64,000 bases of DNA from CBFDBF01 sp050287965 (GTDB lineage: Bacteria; Pseudomonadota; Gammaproteobacteria; Chromatiales; Chromatiaceae). Below, one piece after another: positions 50,493 to 57,931 of the stretch (the first letter of the stretch is position 1; each line of letters starts with the position of its first letter). The stretch is taken from positions 1 to 64,000 of the forward strand of contig JBNKCX010000041.1 in the NCBI GenBank assembly GCA_050287965.1. The letters run 5' to 3'. Under the pieces are notes generated by a model. It made no database searches. It had not been told where the DNA came from and saw only the letters and a program-made list of their open reading frames with translations. The position numbers and the translations under genes are program-made.

Positions 50493-51974
50493 TTGTTACG
50501 CATCTACGGCTTGCTGCTGCTGACTTTTTCGCTTTTTGCCTGTGGTCAGCAGACGGGCGACATCCTGCGTATGGGACTCGCCACCGCTCCCAGCAATCTC
50601 GACCCGCGTTTTGCCACGGATGCGGCTTCCAGCCGTATCGATCGCCTTATCTACCGGCGATTGGTGGATTTCGACGAAGCGGGCAGGGTTCGTCCCTCCA
50701 TCGCCCGTTGGCAGGTGTTATCGCCCACCCGCTACCGGTTTACCCTGACCGACGAAGGGCGTGGGTTTCACAACGGGGAGATCCTTACCGCCGCTGACGT
50801 CAAGGCCACCTATGATTCAGTGCTCGACCCGGCGACCGCTTCCCCTCACCGGGCGGCGTTGCACATGATCGAACATATCGAGGTAGTGGACCGGGAGACT
50901 CTGGATTTTCATCTGCGCCAACCGGACCCACTGTTTCCGGCCTATCTGGTGATAGGCATTCTTCCCGCGGACGGCATTGCCGCCGGTTACGCCTTCGCCT
51001 CCCATCCCCTGGGCAGCGGGCCATTTCGGTTCGTCAGTCGCCCGGGGGAGGGGATACTTCGCCTGCAGCGCCAACGTGACGGGCAGATATTCGAGTTTCT
51101 CGAGGTCAAGGACCCCTCGGTCCGGATCCTGAAGCTGTTAAGGGGGGAGATCGACTTGCTGCAGAACGACCTGCCGCCGGAACTGATCGGATATCTTCAG
51201 GGTCGCGCGGGAATACGGATAGAGCGCAGGCCGGGATCCAATTTTTCCTATATCGGATTCAACCTGGAGGATCCTGCCGCGGGTCGCCCTTCGGTGCGCC
51301 GGGCAATAGCCCACGCCATTGATCGGGACGCCGTTATCCGATACCTGATGAAGGGGATGGCGCGTCCGGCGGAGGCCGTATTTCCTCCTGAACACTGGTT
51401 GGGGACGGAAGAGCTGGCGCGGATCCCTTATGATCCGGAGCTCGCCAGGTCACTCCTGGCGGAGGCGGGGTATGGCCGGAACAATCCTCTGAAGCTGATC
51501 TACAAGACATCCAGCGATCCGTTCCGGGTGCGGCTTGCCACCGTTATCCAGTATCAGCTCTCGCAGGTGGGGATCGAAGTGGAACTGCGCAGTTACGACT
51601 GGGGAACCTTCTACGGCGATATCAAAGAGGGCCGCTTCCAGATGTACAGCCTGGCCTGGGTCGGGCTCAAAACACCCGATACCTTTCGTCATATCTTCCA
51701 CAGCTCGTCGATACCGCCGGTGGGGGCCAACCGCGGACGTTATCGGGATGCTGAGACCGATTATCTTATCGAGGCCGCTGAAAGGCTGCCCGGCCTTGAA
51801 GGCAGGGAGGAACTCTATGGGCGTCTGCAGCAGCGGCTGCTGGAGCAGTTGCCTTATATTCCCCTTTGGTACGAAGAGCACATAGCTGTCAGCCGCAAAT
51901 CCGTCCGGGGCTACCATCTGGCCGGCGACGGCAATTATGATGGCCTGAATCAGATTGAACGGTGGGAACCCTAA
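50493..51974 (+). CDS. Peptide ABC transporter substrate-binding lipoprotein (SBP_bac_5 family)
   Basis: This 493-residue protein starts at a TTG. It has a lipoprotein signal (LLLLTFSLFACGQQ, Cys17) and the oligopeptide-binding fold: GLATAPSNLDPRFATDA, FHNGEILTAADVKATYDSV, HPLGSGPFRF and SYIGFNLEDPAAGRPSVR. It would bind peptides or similar ligands at the outer face of the inner membrane and pass them to the DppB/DppC-type permeases encoded two genes downstream. A YkuD transpeptidase gene lies between them, which hints at cell-wall peptides as cargo. No ATPase gene is found in the operon. Confidence 0.9.
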   Translation: MLRIYGLLLLTFSLFACGQQTGDILRMGLATAPSNLDPRFATDAASSRIDRLIYRRLVDFDEAGRVRPSIARWQVLSPTRYRFTLTDEGRGFHNGEILTAADVKATYDSVLDPATASPHRAALHMIEHIEVVDRETLDFHLRQPDPLFPAYLVIGILPADGIAAGYAFASHPLGSGPFRFVSRPGEGILRLQRQRDGQIFEFLEVKDPSVRILKLLRGEIDLLQNDLPPELIGYLQGRAGIRIERRPGSNFSYIGFNLEDPAAGRPSVRRAIAHAIDRDAVIRYLMKGMARPAEAVFPPEHWLGTEELARIPYDPELARSLLAEAGYGRNNPLKLIYKTSSDPFRVRLATVIQYQLSQVGIEVELRSYDWGTFYGDIKEGRFQMYSLAWVGLKTPDTFRHIFHSSSIPPVGANRGRYRDAETDYLIEAAERLPGLEGREELYGRLQQRLLEQLPYIPLWYEEHIAVSRKSVRGYHLAGDGNYDGLNQIERWEP

Positions 51975-52457
51975 GTGTCGACGGAGATCGTAATCCGCTT
52001 GGACCGGCAGCGGCTGGAGTTGATCAGGGACGGCCGGCCGGTGGCCGGTTACCCTATCTCCACCGCGGCAAACGGTGCAGGGGAGGAGTTCGGGAGCGCA
52101 TGCACTCCCCGTGGGCGGCACCGCATCCGCTTAAAGATCGGGGCGGGAGAGCCGGAAAACGCCGTGTTTGTGGGTCGCCGCCCCACCGGCGAGATCTACA
52201 CCCCCGAACTCGGCGCTCTGTTCCCGGGAAGGGATTGGATTCTTACTCGCATTCTCTGGCTTACCGGCCTGGAATCGGGGCGGAATCGGGGTGGCGATCG
52301 GGATACCCTGCGTCGCTTTATCTATATTCACGGCTGCCCTGATTCCGAGCCCATGAGTGAACCCCGCTCCCACGGTTGTATCCGCATGCGCAACCGGGAT
52401 CTTCTGGAACTGTTCGACCAGGTGGAGGCGGGAACAATGGTGGACATCATCCAGTGA
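51975..52457 (+). CDS. YkuD-type L,D-transpeptidase-like protein without signal peptide
   Basis: The 160-residue protein begins at a GTG immediately after the previous stop. It has the YkuD core RLELIRDGRPVAGYPIST, FIYIHGCPD and the catalytic SHGCIRMRNRDLLELFD with His/Cys. L,D-transpeptidases crosslink peptidoglycan or attach proteins to it in the periplasm, yet no signal peptide or anchor is visible here. It may be exported by an unusual route or work on cytoplasmic muropeptides. Placement between a peptide-binding lipoprotein and peptide permeases supports a link to murein peptide turnover. Its stop overlaps the next GTG. Confidence 0.85.
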   Translation: MSTEIVIRLDRQRLELIRDGRPVAGYPISTAANGAGEEFGSACTPRGRHRIRLKIGAGEPENAVFVGRRPTGEIYTPELGALFPGRDWILTRILWLTGLESGRNRGGDRDTLRRFIYIHGCPDSEPMSEPRSHGCIRMRNRDLLELFDQVEAGTMVDIIQ

Positions 52458-53380
52458 TCAGTTATCTGGCATCGCGGCTTGCCAGTGCGCTGATGGTGCT
52501 GTTCGGAGTGGTCTGCCTGGTGTTCCTGCTGATTCATCTGATACCGGGGGACCCGGTTGAGATGATGCTGGGTGAGTCGGCGCGTCAGGCTGACCGGGTG
52601 GCACTGCGGACGGCCCTGGGACTGGATCAGCCCCTGCCGGTGCAGCTGGGGAACTACCTGGAGCAGCTGTTACGACTGGACCTGGGGAACTCACTGCACT
52701 CGCAACGCCCCATCTCCGCCATGTTGGCGGAACGGATACCGGCCACCGCCGAGCTGGCGGCGGCATCCCTGTTGTTCGCCTTCATCATTGCCGTGCCTTT
52801 GGGTATTGCGGCGGCGACCCACAGAGGCCGCGGCGCGGACTACGGCGCCATGAGCTTCTCTCTGCTGGGCGTATCCATACCCAACTTCTGGATGGGGCCC
52901 GTGCTGATCCTGATTTTTTCCCTCTGGTTGGGCTGGACGCCGGTGAGCGGCCGCGGCGGGATCGACAGCCTGATTCTGCCCGCGGTCACCCTGGGCACCG
53001 CCCTGGCGGCCATCCTGGCGCGGATGGTGCGCAGCAGCCTTCTGGAGGTGCTGCATGAAGGCTATATCCAGACCGCCCGGGCCAAGGGACTCTCGGAAGG
53101 GCGGGTGATCTGGCATCACGCCATGCGCAACGCCTGGCTGCCGGTGATCACCCTCCTGGGGCTGCAACTCGGCGCCCTGTTGGGCGGTGCGGTGATCACC
53201 GAAACGGTCTTCTCCTGGCCGGGGGTCGGATCGCTGCTGGTGGAAGGGATTCAGAAACGGGATTACCCGGTGGTGCAGGCCTGTGTTCTGGTTATCAGTT
53301 TCGCTTACGTGCTGGTGAACATGCTGACGGACCTGGTTTACGGTTGGCTGGATCCGCGCATAAGACTCGCCAGGGAGTGA
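52454..53380 (+). CDS. DppB-like peptide ABC transporter permease
   Basis: The 308-residue inner-membrane protein has six predicted helices. The first (LASALMVLFGVVCLVFLLIHL) is followed by IPGDPVEMMLG and ALGLDQPLPVQ, as in DppB, OppB and GsiC. The permease loop EGYIQTARAKGLSEGRVIWHHAMRNA is the ATPase-coupling EAA motif, quoted here as two parts, TARAKGLSEGRV and HHAMRNAW. It starts at a GTGA overlap with the YkuD gene. It should pair with the DppC-like permease that follows. Confidence 0.92.
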   Translation: MISYLASRLASALMVLFGVVCLVFLLIHLIPGDPVEMMLGESARQADRVALRTALGLDQPLPVQLGNYLEQLLRLDLGNSLHSQRPISAMLAERIPATAELAAASLLFAFIIAVPLGIAAATHRGRGADYGAMSFSLLGVSIPNFWMGPVLILIFSLWLGWTPVSGRGGIDSLILPAVTLGTALAAILARMVRSSLLEVLHEGYIQTARAKGLSEGRVIWHHAMRNAWLPVITLLGLQLGALLGGAVITETVFSWPGVGSLLVEGIQKRDYPVVQACVLVISFAYVLVNMLTDLVYGWLDPRIRLARE

Positions 53381-54174
53381 TCAGGGTGTTCAGATTCTCC
53401 CTAGCCGTCATTGTTCTCTGGGCCCTGGCTGCCCTGGTCGCCCCGATGCTGCCGTTGCAGCCGGAATTGATCGATCTGCCCCGGATTCTGCACGGTCCCG
53501 GGGCCGGGGAGTGGCTGGGTGCCGATGAATTGGGGCGACCGGTATTGGATCGGCTGTTGCTGGGAGCGAGGACCTCGTTCCTGGTTGCCGTCGGGGTAGT
53601 GGTGATCTCGGCAGTGGTCGGTTCGTTGCTCGGGGCCTCCGCTGCGTACAGCGGCGGACTGCCCGACCAGTTGCTGGTACGCCTGGTGGACATCTTTCTC
53701 GCCTTTCCCGGTATTCTGCTGGCGATCGCCCTGGCGGGAGTCATGGGTCCGGGGATAGAGAACGTGATCGTTGCTCTCTCCCTGGTGGGTTGGGTGGGTT
53801 TCGCACGGTTGGCGCGAGCGCAGGTGCTGTCCCTGAAAGGGCGGGATCATGTGGCAGCCGCCGTTGCCCTGGGGCAGGGTCGGACCTACATCATCCTGCA
53901 TCATCTGTTGCCCTTGATCGTCGCCCCTCTGATCGTAGAGGCGACGTTCGGTATCGCCGGTATCGTGATCGCCGAGGCAGGGCTCTCTTTTCTCGGATTG
54001 GGGGTACAGCCTCCGGACGCCTCCTGGGGCAGTATGATCCGCGACGGAGCCCGCTATATGCTGGTGGCCCCGCATCTGGTTCTGGCGCCCGGCATAGCGG
54101 TAATGCTGGTGGTACTGGCCGTGAATCTTCTGGGAGATCGCCTGCGCGATCGGTTGGATATCAGAAGTTCGTAG
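53377..54174 (+). CDS. DppC-like peptide ABC transporter permease
   Basis: This protein of about 265 residues has a first helix near residue 10 (AVIVLWALAALVAPML), then WLGADELGRPVLDRLLLGAR, typical of DppC/OppC. The coupling motif is ARAQVLSLKGRDHVAAAVALGQG, read as ARAQVLSLKGRD and AAAVALGQG. The end GVQPPDASWGSMIRDGARYM is also diagnostic. It starts at a GTGA overlap. The operon ends here without DppD/DppF-type ATPases, so a shared or distant ATPase must power the transporter. The stop is followed by an inverted-repeat element. Confidence 0.92.
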   Translation: MIRVFRFSLAVIVLWALAALVAPMLPLQPELIDLPRILHGPGAGEWLGADELGRPVLDRLLLGARTSFLVAVGVVVISAVVGSLLGASAAYSGGLPDQLLVRLVDIFLAFPGILLAIALAGVMGPGIENVIVALSLVGWVGFARLARAQVLSLKGRDHVAAAVALGQGRTYIILHHLLPLIVAPLIVEATFGIAGIVIAEAGLSFLGLGVQPPDASWGSMIRDGARYMLVAPHLVLAPGIAVMLVVLAVNLLGDRLRDRLDIRSS

Positions 54175-54256
54175 TTTGAAGTGGGGAGTTAGAAGCCTGA
54201 CTGGCGGATATCGCCGATTCTACGAACTGTTAACTTCAAACTACTAACTTCTAACT
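54166..54256. repeat. Imperfect inverted repeat of AAGTT-type units between convergent genes
   Basis: AGTTCGTAGTTTGAAGT and AGTTAGAAG on the left face CTACGAACT, ACTTCAAACT and ACTTCTAACTT on the right, around a central GGCGGATATCGCC. It starts within the last codons of the DppC-like gene and ends at the FliL-like stop, so both convergent genes run into it. It is related in base pattern to the repeats at 9691-9720 and 19183-19262. Confidence 0.75.
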
Positions 54257-54663
54257 TACTCAACGAAATAGCTGGTGAAAAAGAGATCGTCCACGCTTTG
54301 CCTGCCGGTCTGTTCCTTCATCACCCTCGCCGCGGCCTTCAAGGCCTGTTTGCGAAAACTCTCCTTGCCGCTGGGGGTTTTCAGTGCACTCCCTTTCTGA
54401 TCCCCCAGCAACAGCAGCAGTTCATGTCGGATGGCTGGTGCGTGAAGTTTTATGTCTTCCAGGTTCGCCTCGTCCAGGGTCATCAACTCTATCTCGCATC
54501 TCGCATAGTCGGCGCCTTCCTGAACGTTGGTGATCAGGGACGGACTTAAAGAATAATAGGCGCCCCGAGTCTTCTCCTCGACGCTCTCCTCTTCATCGGC
54601 GGCCATGCCGGGACCCGGGAGGGAACAGAGGAGCAGGAAAAAGGGGAGGTAAGACAGACGCAT
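54256..54663 (-). CDS. FliL-like protein, exported
   Basis: The 135-residue protein has an N-terminal signal or anchor (MRLSYLPFFLLLCSLPGPG) and a FliL-like C-terminal domain: YYSLSPSLITNVQEG, AIRHELLLLLGDQKGSALK and SVDDLFFTSYFVE. FliL associates with the flagellar stator, but there are no flagellar genes here. Such solitary copies are common in gammaproteobacteria and mostly unassigned. The AADEEESVEEK linker is acidic. I placed the start at the ATG at 54663; the longer upstream reading enters the divergent promoter region and nagZ. Confidence 0.75.
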   Translation of the reverse strand: MRLSYLPFFLLLCSLPGPGMAADEEESVEEKTRGAYYSLSPSLITNVQEGADYARCEIELMTLDEANLEDIKLHAPAIRHELLLLLGDQKGSALKTPSGKESFRKQALKAAARVMKEQTGRQSVDDLFFTSYFVE

Positions 54664-54840
54664 ATTTTCATTCCATTTCTGATATAACAGCGGTCTTGCG
54701 CGGATTATCGGCAAGCAAAGCGGAATATTAAGGTATCTCCGGGAAATCCGGTGCCGGAAACGGTAATACTTCACATTTGACTTCCTTGCCGGGTACAGAA
54801 TGCACCGCCTTTCGCAATCGGGATTTAGGAAACCTTTACC

Positions 54841-55890
54841 ATGAGCCATGGCCCATTGATGTTTGACCTGGAAGGTCTGGAACTGACCCCGGAAGAGCGG
54901 GAGATGCTGCGGCATCCTGCTGCCGGTGGTGTCATCCTGTTCAGCCGTAATTACCAGTCTCCGGAACAGATCGAACGCCTGATCACCGAGATTCATGAAC
55001 TGCGGAAACCGGAACTACTGGTAGCCGTTGACCAGGAAGGGGGCAGGGTGCAGCGTTTCCGGGAGGGTTTTGTTCGCCTGCCTCCGGCCGCCTGGTTCGG
55101 GGAGTTGTACGATAAGAACAGCAAGCAGGCCCGGAAAGCGGCGCACGCCGTGGCTTGGCTGATGGCGACGGAACTCCGTGCTGTCGGGGTCGATTTCAGC
55201 TTTGCGCCGGTATTGGATCTCGGTCGGGGCATCTGTTCGGTAATCGGTGACCGTGCCTTCCACCAGCGGCCGGTGGTGGTCGCGGAATTGGCCCATAGCT
55301 GGCTGCAGGGTGTTCACGAGGCGGGTATGGCCGGTGTAGGGAAGCACTTTCCCGGACATGGGGGAGTAAAAGAGGATTCCCATCTGGCGCTACCGGTGGA
55401 CAGCCGCCGTCCCGAGGATATCCGGATGGAGGATCTGTTGCCGTTTCAGCGCATGATCGATTACGGTCTGGAGGCGATCATGCCCGCGCACGTACTCTAT
55501 GAGCAGGCCTCCAGGGAGACGGCGGGTTTCTCCCGTTACTGGTTACAGCAGGTGTTACGGGGGGACCTGGGATTCCAGGGGGTGATCTTCAGTGATGATC
55601 TCACTATGGCGGCGGCGGATATCGGCGGTGATTATCCGGAACGGGCAAATGCGGCGCTGTCCGCCGGTTGCGATATGATTCTGGTATGTAATAACCGGGA
55701 AGGGGCGGTGGCGGTATTGGAGACCTTGGCGGATCATCAGGACCCGGTATCTCAGATGCGCTTGCTCAGGATGCATGGACGGCAGGGGATCAGCCGCGGT
55801 GAGATGCATCTGGACCTGCGTTGGCGGGTCGCGGTGGACACCATAGCCTCGTATGACGAGTCGCCTTCCCTTAGTCTGAATCTTGAGTGA
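54841..55890 (+). CDS. nagZ: Beta-N-acetylhexosaminidase NagZ
   Basis: The 349-residue glycoside hydrolase family 3 enzyme removes N-acetylglucosamine from anhydromuropeptides in the cytoplasm during cell-wall recycling. It has VAVDQEGGRVQRF, KHFPGHGGVKEDSH with the catalytic His loop, and FSDDLTMAAAD with the nucleophile Asp near residue 249. There is no signal peptide, as expected. It heads a nagZ-hpt-mtiP group that is conserved in Pseudomonas and relatives. Its product can also induce AmpC-type beta-lactamases in bacteria that have AmpR; no such gene is seen here. Confidence 0.95.
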   Translation: MSHGPLMFDLEGLELTPEEREMLRHPAAGGVILFSRNYQSPEQIERLITEIHELRKPELLVAVDQEGGRVQRFREGFVRLPPAAWFGELYDKNSKQARKAAHAVAWLMATELRAVGVDFSFAPVLDLGRGICSVIGDRAFHQRPVVVAELAHSWLQGVHEAGMAGVGKHFPGHGGVKEDSHLALPVDSRRPEDIRMEDLLPFQRMIDYGLEAIMPAHVLYEQASRETAGFSRYWLQQVLRGDLGFQGVIFSDDLTMAAADIGGDYPERANAALSAGCDMILVCNNREGAVAVLETLADHQDPVSQMRLLRMHGRQGISRGEMHLDLRWRVAVDTIASYDESPSLSLNLE

Positions 55891-55935
55891 CGGTAGATGT
55901 CGCTTGAAAAATTCTTTATGCAGGAATCTTAAATA

Positions 55936-56484
55936 ATGGCAATAACCGCAGAACAGGCATGGCGTGTATATCAGGAAGCCGACAGGCTTTATTCCCTTGA
56001 GGAACTGGAATCCGCCCTGGACCGCATGGGCGAGGAGATAACCCGTACTCTGAAGGGGAAGGATCCTGTTGTGCTCTGTGTGATGAACGGCGGACTGGTT
56101 CCTACCGGCCGGTTGTTGATGAGGCTGGATTTTCCCCTGCGCCTCGATTATCTGCACGCTACCCGCTATCGTGATGAAACCGCCGGCCGTGATTTGCAGT
56201 GGCTCAAGATGCATAACGAGGTCCTGCGCGACAAGGACGTTCTTATTATTGACGATATCCTGGACGAGGGCGTTACCCTCGCCGCCATTGCCGATCATTG
56301 TCGCAAGGAAGGTGCGTCACGCGTCTTGAGCGCTGTTGTTGTAGAGAAGGAACACGGACGAAGCAACGGTTTTCAGGCGGATTTTGTAGGGCTTTCCGTC
56401 GGTGACCGGTATGTTTTCGGTTACGGTATGGATTACAAGGGTTATCTGCGTAACGTTCCGGGAATATTCGCCGCGAACGAATGA
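55936..56484 (+). CDS. hpt: Hypoxanthine-guanine phosphoribosyltransferase
   Basis: The 182-residue enzyme salvages hypoxanthine or guanine with PRPP. It has the PRPP-binding loop VLIIDDILDEGVTLAAI (two acidic residues and the GVTL phosphate grip) and an N-terminal part VVLCVMNGGLVPTGRLLMRL. It belongs to the gammaproteobacterial subfamily found beside methylthioinosine phosphorylase. The next gene releases hypoxanthine from methylthioinosine, so the two steps are linked: hypoxanthine made by one is recovered by the other. Confidence 0.9.
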   Translation: MAITAEQAWRVYQEADRLYSLEELESALDRMGEEITRTLKGKDPVVLCVMNGGLVPTGRLLMRLDFPLRLDYLHATRYRDETAGRDLQWLKMHNEVLRDKDVLIIDDILDEGVTLAAIADHCRKEGASRVLSAVVVEKEHGRSNGFQADFVGLSVGDRYVFGYGMDYKGYLRNVPGIFAANE

Positions 56485-56551
56485 AGCATAACCGGATCGT
56501 TTAACCGATCAGGTACAGGTATCATTAACATTGTGGAGTAGGTGAAATCCG

Positions 56552-57298
56552 ATGAGTGTGGAATTGGCGATAATCGGCGGATCTGGTCTGACTTCCATGG
56601 AATCGTTGGCGATTACCCGGAGGGAGGTGATGCATACCCCTTTCGGTGAGCCTTCGGCTCCGTTGACCTTTGGATTGCTCGACGGCAAGGAGGTGGCGTT
56701 TCTGCCGCGGCATGGCGCCGGACACACCATTCCGCCGCATCGTATCAACTATCGGGCCAACCTGTGGGCGCTGAAACATATCGGTGTAAAACAGGTGATT
56801 GGTGTGGCGGCGGTGGGAGGAATACGGGGTGATATGGCACCCGGTTCCATCTCCATACCCAACCAACTGGTGGATTACACCTGGGGCAGGGGACACACCT
56901 TTTTTGAAAACGATCTCACCCACGTGACCCATATCGATTTTACTGAGCCTTATTGTCAGGACTTGCGATCAGGGTTGATTGCGGCATCCGGCACGGCCGG
57001 AATCGAAGTAATCCCGAACGGCACCTACGGGGCGACCCAGGGACCGCGCCTGGAGACCGCAATGGAAATAACCCGTATGGAGCGGGACGGATGTGACCTG
57101 GTGGGAATGACCGGTATGCCGGAAACCGCCCTGGCGCGGGAACTGGGCCTCTGTTACGCCTGTTGCGCGGTCATAGCCAACTGGGCCGCGGGCAAGGGGG
57201 AAGGGGGGATTATCTCCATGGATGAAATAGAGGCTAACCTGAACGGGGGTATGGAAAAGGTACGCGCCCTGCTGCTTCACCTGGTCAAGTCCCTGTAA
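56552..57298 (+). CDS. S-methyl-5'-thioinosine phosphorylase
   Basis: This 248-residue protein of the MTA phosphorylase/PNP clan has IIGGSGLTSM, RHGAGHTIPPHRINYRANLW split here as RHGAGHTIPPHRIN and YRANLW, the substrate region MTGMPETALARELGLCYAC and EAARE-like contacts. It has the features of Pseudomonas-type methylthioinosine phosphorylase (PA3004), which splits methylthioinosine to hypoxanthine and methylthioribose-1-phosphate. Methylthioadenosine phosphorylase is the alternative. Placement after nagZ and hpt, as in Pseudomonas, favours the inosine form. Radical SAM enzymes do not make methylthioadenosine, so it is probably unrelated to the 22-34 kb cluster. Confidence 0.88.
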   Translation: MSVELAIIGGSGLTSMESLAITRREVMHTPFGEPSAPLTFGLLDGKEVAFLPRHGAGHTIPPHRINYRANLWALKHIGVKQVIGVAAVGGIRGDMAPGSISIPNQLVDYTWGRGHTFFENDLTHVTHIDFTEPYCQDLRSGLIAASGTAGIEVIPNGTYGATQGPRLETAMEITRMERDGCDLVGMTGMPETALARELGLCYACCAVIANWAAGKGEGGIISMDEIEANLNGGMEKVRALLLHLVKSL

Positions 57299-57437
57299 TC
57301 GCACTTGTTTCTCCCTGATATTATGGCATTTCATCTATGTTAATTAACATTAAGAATGACTCGTAACATACTGAATATAAAATATTTATTTTTTAAATTA
57401 ATCCCTTTAAGGGAAAAATCAGCTGTATGGCGGTAGT

Positions 57438-57465
57438 GGAAACCAGGAAACCAGGAAACCAGGAA
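57438..57465. repeat. Tandem octamer repeat (GGAAACCA, three copies)
   Basis: Three exact copies of GGAAACCA run into GGAAGCCC, the left arm of the adjoining hairpin. Such repeats can vary in copy number by slippage. Confidence 0.85.
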
Positions 57466-57512
57466 GCCCGGGACAAGTAGTCAGGGCTTCTTTGGTCATC
57501 GGAGATGTCCCG
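57463..57512. promoter_or_regulatory. Mutually exclusive hairpins in the intergenic leader
   Basis: GAAGCCC (57463-57469) pairs with GGGCTTC (57484-57490), while CGGGACA (57469-57475) pairs with TGTCCCG (57506-57512). The two stems share a base and their loops interleave, so only one can form fully. That is the design of an attenuator or switch, but no T tract follows either stem, so the effect is unknown. Confidence 0.4.
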
Positions 57513-57610
57513 GGAGAAATACCCGGCATGTATTCCATATCCGTTGGAAAAATAGTTTAACGCCAGCTTCGCTGGCATAGCCCACCAACTCCTCTCCGTT
57601 CTGCAATTGC

Positions 57611-57642
57611 CAGACCGGGTTGTATTCGTATTTCCCGGTCTG
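57611..57642. terminator. Stem-loop of 9 bp in the intergenic leader
   Basis: CAGACCGGG pairs exactly with CCCGGTCTG around 14 bases. It might be a terminator for mtiP or part of a leader RNA; the following bases are not T-rich on the plus strand. Confidence 0.4.
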
Positions 57643-57931
57643 TAGCTAAAGCAACAGGGCTAAACCCCTATGATCAGGAAAAAAGTCCCGGCCGATTCAA
57701 GGCGGATAGGCCTTGCGTGCGCCATGTCCGCACCGATAAAAAAACCGCCGATCACCCTTAAGAAACCGCCGGTTAGGCCGAATACTACATAGGCGGCACA
57801 GGGTTATTTGGCCTCTTTTTCATCAGCTGTTCTTGTGGAGTACCGGAGATAGCGTTTTTTTCACACTGAAGCGGCACTTCGCGTAAGGAGTAACGCTTGG
57901 GTCCTCTGATTGCTAAGGCAGGTGATCAAAC

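Larger units (their letters stand above)
57299..57931. other. Long intergenic region with structured leader before the chemoreceptor
   Basis: This 633-base gap carries no convincing gene. It begins with an AT-rich stretch (57320-57420) that includes the 18-base sequence shared with 3409-3426. A GGAAACCA octamer repeat, two competing hairpins (57463-57512) and an isolated 9-bp stem (57611-57642) follow, then runs of adenine. No known riboswitch was recognised. The length and structure suggest regulation of the chemoreceptor gene at 57932. Confidence 0.5.

Noticed and set aside
57700..57760. Possible sigma-28 promoter (CACCGATAA) before the chemoreceptor
   Set aside because: The -10-like match has no TAAA element at the proper distance upstream.
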